Of a stretch of 37,003 nt of DNA, positions 34,093-37,003 are shown piece after piece. Source of the DNA: Sunxiuqinia dokdonensis (lineage in GTDB: Bacteria; Bacteroidota; Bacteroidia; Bacteroidales; Prolixibacteraceae). The stretch is from NCBI RefSeq assembly GCF_001270965.1, contig NZ_LGIA01000069.1:1-37003 (forward strand). The letters run 5' to 3'. The translations under genes were made by a program, and so were the position numbers. The notes beneath the pieces are model-generated. The model saw nothing but the letters and a program-made list of their open reading frames with translations. It was not told the DNA's origin and ran no database searches. Numbering within the stretch: the first letter of the stretch is position 1; every line of letters starts with the position of its first letter.

Positions 34093-34920
34093 ATGAAATC
34101 AGAAAAAATCCACCAAAACGACTTCATTGTCAACAGTTGGGAAGAGTTGTGCGAAGAAGTGTACCGCGATTCATGGAAACCACACCTGACGCGATACCGA
34201 TCGGATTATGCATTTCGCGGATTGTCGGATGCCGGCTACGAACTAAAAAACAGCTTTCTGCGCAACTGTGGACAGCGTCCCGAACTGGAATATCACCTGC
34301 TACGGAATTTTCGCAAGTACAGTATTTCCAAAGACGCCCAGCTGACGGCTTCGTTCTGGCGATCACTGGTCATGGCGCAACACCACGGACTCCCCACCCG
34401 CTTGTTGGACTGGACTTATTCGCCCTTTATTGCCATGCATTTTGCCACGGCCAATACCGAAAAGTTTGATTTGGACGGCGTGATTTGGAAAGTGGATTTT
34501 GTGAAAGTAAACCGACTGGTTTCCGAACCGCTCAACCATTTGCTGCGCGAAGAAAGATGCAATGCGTTCACCATCGAAATGCTGGAAGAAAGCATCATGT
34601 CCTTGTCTGACTTCGACAAAAAACTAAACAAGGAGCAAGTCATCTTTTTCGAGCCACCCTCTATCGATCAGCGCATTGTAAACCAGTATGCTTTCTTTTC
34701 GGTGATGACCCAGCCCACAAGCATCATGGACGAGTGGTTGGTCGATCATCCTGAACTCTACCGAAGGATTATCATTCCAAAGGAATTGAAATGGGAGGTG
34801 CGTGACAAGCTCGACCAGGCCAACATTACCGAGCGGGTGCTGTTTCCCGGGCTGGACGGACTGGCTACCTGGCTAAAGCGGCACTACAAACCAGCCACCA
34901 ATGACCTGGCCGGCGAATAA
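34093..34920 (+). CDS. FRG-domain protein
   Basis: A 275-residue cytoplasmic protein with an FRG domain: YAFRGLSDAGYELKNSFLR near residues 36-55, then MAQHHGLPTRLLDWTYSPF near 95-115, the two hallmark segments. The conserved Phe-Arg-Gly and the Thr-Arg-Leu-Leu-Asp-Trp are intact. The domain's biochemical role is unknown, although FRG proteins recur in phage-defence and toxin-like settings. Here it is a lone gene between a barrel protein and metabolic genes, so no defence island supports that. I use the ATG at 34093, since the frame begins with TTG at 34084. Confidence 0.9.
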   Translation: MKSEKIHQNDFIVNSWEELCEEVYRDSWKPHLTRYRSDYAFRGLSDAGYELKNSFLRNCGQRPELEYHLLRNFRKYSISKDAQLTASFWRSLVMAQHHGLPTRLLDWTYSPFIAMHFATANTEKFDLDGVIWKVDFVKVNRLVSEPLNHLLREERCNAFTIEMLEESIMSLSDFDKKLNKEQVIFFEPPSIDQRIVNQYAFFSVMTQPTSIMDEWLVDHPELYRRIIIPKELKWEVRDKLDQANITERVLFPGLDGLATWLKRHYKPATNDLAGE

Positions 34921-34927
34921 AACCAGC

Positions 34928-35758
34928 CTATAAATACTTCTTCAAACTGTGACTAAAAGCACTGTTTTCGTTGGAAACGGCTTTTCTGAAATGAGGTTTT
35001 AGCTCATCGGGGCCATTTTCAACCAAGTAGGAAAAAGAGGTGAAGTTCAGCAAGTCCAAATCATTATAATCATTGCCAATCCCAAAAGTCATGTAGTGAT
35101 GGATGTCTTTCTGTTCGCATAAAAATTTGACGGCGTTCCCTTTCGATACGTCTTTGTGAAAAATTTCCATCCAAATGTAGTCGGTATCCAAAGGCGAACT
35201 GGTGCGTACTACTTTAATGTCGTCAAACTGACTTTCCAGTTGCTGCTTCATCATCAGGAACGCGTCCGGCTCATTTGGGAAAATAACCAGAAACTGGCAG
35301 GCATCATCGGTTAGCTTCTGTTTTATTGGCAGCAGTTCGGACGCCGAATTGTGAAAGTCGAAATACCGCTCAAATTCCTCGCACAACTTTTTCCCCCGAT
35401 AATACCAACACCTGAAATTATCTGGAACCGCGCGGAACAGATGGAAATTCATGTCTTTTTCAACAAAAAACTGAATGATGTCATTCGCGGTTTCCCGATT
35501 CAGGTTTTGGCGATACACCAGCTCGCGTTTGTTCCAGTCGTAAATACCGGCTCCCGACGAAAAAGCCACATAATCGAACGGCAAATGATCAGGCAATACT
35601 TCCTGTACTTTTTTAAAGTTCCGGCCAGTCGCCACTACCCGAATCACTCCCCGCTGACCCAAAAGCTCCAGCATTTGCAGGTCTTCTTCACTAATCGACT
35701 TATCATTTTTCAAAAAGGTGCCATCCAAATCGGTGGCCACCAAACGAATATCTTTCAT
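34928..35758 (-). CDS. Cof-type HAD-IIB phosphatase
   Basis: A 276-residue HAD hydrolase of the Cof/IIB type. Motif I is TDLDGTFLK with both Asp intact; motif II is VVATGR; the Lys lies in KGNAVKFL; and motif IV is GIGNDYNDLDLL. The cap domain spans about 85-200. Members dephosphorylate sugar phosphates or pyridoxal 5'-phosphate. It begins 5 bp after the pyridoxal kinase stop, which hints at a role in vitamin B6 turnover, but this is only context. I use the ATG at 35758; the longer frame starts with TTG. Confidence 0.93.
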   Translation of the reverse strand: MKDIRLVATDLDGTFLKNDKSISEEDLQMLELLGQRGVIRVVATGRNFKKVQEVLPDHLPFDYVAFSSGAGIYDWNKRELVYRQNLNRETANDIIQFFVEKDMNFHLFRAVPDNFRCWYYRGKKLCEEFERYFDFHNSASELLPIKQKLTDDACQFLVIFPNEPDAFLMMKQQLESQFDDIKVVRTSSPLDTDYIWMEIFHKDVSKGNAVKFLCEQKDIHHYMTFGIGNDYNDLDLLNFTSFSYLVENGPDELKPHFRKAVSNENSAFSHSLKKYL

Positions 35759-35763
35759 ACTTT

Positions 35764-36636
35764 TCAATCCAATAACTGATAACTACTCATTTGCACCGGA
35801 GCATTGAGCGACGGCAACACCTTTTCGAGTAAAATACCTTCGTTAGCTTTGTGATTATGCCCAAAGGTTGCCCGGACTCCCAGCGAAATAAACTGCACCG
35901 CCCGGTCTAGTGCGATGGGCAAACTGTCGCCCTGCAACAGCGACCCAACCATGACACTGGAAAAAGCATCGCCGGTGCCCGGATAATGCGCCGGAATATA
36001 ATCGCAGCCCACCCGCCAAAAGCGGTGATCTGTTTTATTAAACGCCACAACCGACGTATTGTTATTTTTCGTTTGATCGGGCACACTGGTGATAATCACT
36101 TTCTCGGGACCCATTTCTGCCAGGCGAAGAGCCCATTCCTTCAAGGCTTTCAGCTCAATATCGGGATTGTGTTTTTCGCCAAGCAAGTAGGCTGCTTCCG
36201 TCAGGTTTGGGGTAATCATATCGGCCAGGGTGACCAACTTTTTCATTTTGGCCACCATCGCGGGCGTGTAGGCCGAATACAGCCTGCCGTTGTCGCCCAA
36301 AACCGGATCGACCACCACCAATGGTTTGTTGCCTGAAAAATCGTGTATAAAACGGGCCACCGTATCCACTTGTTCTGCTGCGCCCAGATAGCCCGAGTAA
36401 ATGGCATCAAAACTAAGCTCCAGCTTTTTCCAATGATCAATCATGGGTTGCAGGTGCGGACTCAAATCAACAGCATGAAAATCGTCGAACGCACTGTGCG
36501 ACGACAATACGGCTGTTGGCAACGGACAAACCTGAATGCCCATCGACGAAAGAATAGGAATAACCACTGTTAAGGAAGCGCGTCCAAAACCACTTAAATC
36601 ATGAATGGCAGCCACTTTGGGAACTGGATTTCTCAT
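35764..36636 (-). CDS. pdxY: Pyridoxal/pyridoxamine kinase
   Basis: A 290-residue kinase of the PdxY/PdxK branch of the ribokinase family, phosphorylating B6 vitamers. It has the N-terminal IHDLSGFGRASL, VVDPVLGDNGRLY, the ADMITPNLTEA segment, and the anion-hole catalytic motif GTGDAFSSVM. I use the ATG at 36636, preceded at 8 bp by AGAGGAG, one of the few good Shine-Dalgarno sequences here; the frame extends to a TTG at 36678. It forms a two-gene operon with the HAD phosphatase. Confidence 0.94.
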   Translation of the reverse strand: MRNPVPKVAAIHDLSGFGRASLTVVIPILSSMGIQVCPLPTAVLSSHSAFDDFHAVDLSPHLQPMIDHWKKLELSFDAIYSGYLGAAEQVDTVARFIHDFSGNKPLVVVDPVLGDNGRLYSAYTPAMVAKMKKLVTLADMITPNLTEAAYLLGEKHNPDIELKALKEWALRLAEMGPEKVIITSVPDQTKNNNTSVVAFNKTDHRFWRVGCDYIPAHYPGTGDAFSSVMVGSLLQGDSLPIALDRAVQFISLGVRATFGHNHKANEGILLEKVLPSLNAPVQMSSYQLLD

Positions 36637-36831
36637 GTAAATCTCCTCTTTTGATGATTCGGATTCAAATTTAATCAATTATTGGGGACTGAATGGCTGA
36701 CCACACTATTTCATAAAAAACCACTAATCATTTTGCCCACGCGTTTCGGGGTCTTTGACCATGAATTTTCCCTGTTCAGCGAAAATTGTTTCATCCGCTC
36801 AACCAGAATTATACATTTATCCTGTAATTTA

Positions 36832-36839
36832 TATCTTTG
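36832..36839 (+). promoter_or_regulatory. Candidate -7 box of the 3'-edge gene
   Basis: TATCTTTG matches TAnnTTTG exactly, about 125 bp before the last ATG. The surrounding 36637-36963 contains no gene I trust. Confidence 0.4.
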
Positions 36840-36963
36840 TATGCTTTCAAAAAAAATGAAAGAACATGAAACGAACATGTTGCTCCACACACAAACACGA
36901 ATGAAAATAATTTTCAGCAACATGTGAGTTCCATCAGACCATTAAAAAACAAATTACTTACTG

Positions 36964-37003
36964 ATGAAATTGATCATTGACCACCAGAGTCCGGTTCCGC
37001 TGC
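36964..37003 (+). CDS. 5' end of a probable GntR-family regulator (runs off the window)
   Basis: Thirteen codons read MKLIIDHQSPVPL. Many Bacteroidota GntR-family regulators begin with an (I)IDHxSPVPL segment just before the winged helix, so I expect one here. The rest lies beyond the window, so this is a suggestion from a short N-terminus. Confidence 0.45.
   Translation, partial: MKLIIDHQSPVPL

Noticed and set aside
36682-36927. 81-residue ORF before the last gene
   Set aside because: Its composition is not protein-like, and it overlaps a good promoter box for the downstream gene.

Overview
The window looks like a chromosomal segment of an anaerobic or facultative Bacteroidota, most likely Marinilabiliales/Prolixibacteraceae-like. 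This rests on family content (PorP/SprF type IX secretion proteins, DUF5777, DUF5808, a Bacteroidota-style UvrA and a PPi-dependent phosphofructokinase), on weak or absent Shine-Dalgarno sequences, and on several TAnnTTTG -7 boxes. The exact taxon is inference. I saw no rRNA, tRNA, transposase, integrase or CRISPR array.

Region 1 (1-3300, minus strand): PPi-phosphofructokinase and a secreted FrmB/esterase-D-like hydrolase, followed by a six-copy 21-bp tandem repeat. Region 2 (3334-10052, plus strand): a compact carbohydrate cluster of HAD phosphatase, glucosyl-3-phosphoglycerate synthase-like glycosyltransferase, GH13_18 phosphorylase, glycerate kinase, and an SDR/DUF2867 protein. Read together, the first four genes could make glucosylglycerate and return it to glycolysis as glucose-1-phosphate plus phosphoglycerate.

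Region 3 (10249-20562, minus strand) is the most striking part. An FNR-like regulator with an N-terminal cysteine cluster is followed by a six-heme lipoprotein with a collagen-like Gly-X-Y stalk, a monoheme lipoprotein, a DUF5777 beta-barrel candidate, a monoheme cytochrome, an anchored seven-heme cytochrome, a di-heme cytochrome b, a NapC-like seven-heme membrane cytochrome whose first heme site is CX3CH, and a fused ResB-CcsA cytochrome c synthase. Hairpins divide the locus into modules, and an FNR-box-like palindrome precedes the six-heme gene. No gene encodes a recognisable terminal reductase. The layout fits an electron path from quinone through the periplasm to the cell surface, a candidate new type of porin-cytochrome conduit.

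Region 4 (20893-23475, minus strand): zinc-ribbon protein; an SPFH/DUF5808/ribbon-helix-helix operon with a doubled palindrome in its promoter region; a small hypothetical protein; an ECF sigma factor. Region 5 (23637-30458): UvrA, an unusual cysteine-rich protein with nitronate-monooxygenase-like motifs, a MATE transporter and a HEAT-like protein. Region 6 (30477-37003): two tandem PorP/SprF genes, the second broken by an apparent 2-bp GA duplication; an outer-membrane protein; an FRG-domain protein; a Cof-type HAD phosphatase next to pyridoxal kinase; and the first codons of a probable GntR regulator running off the window.
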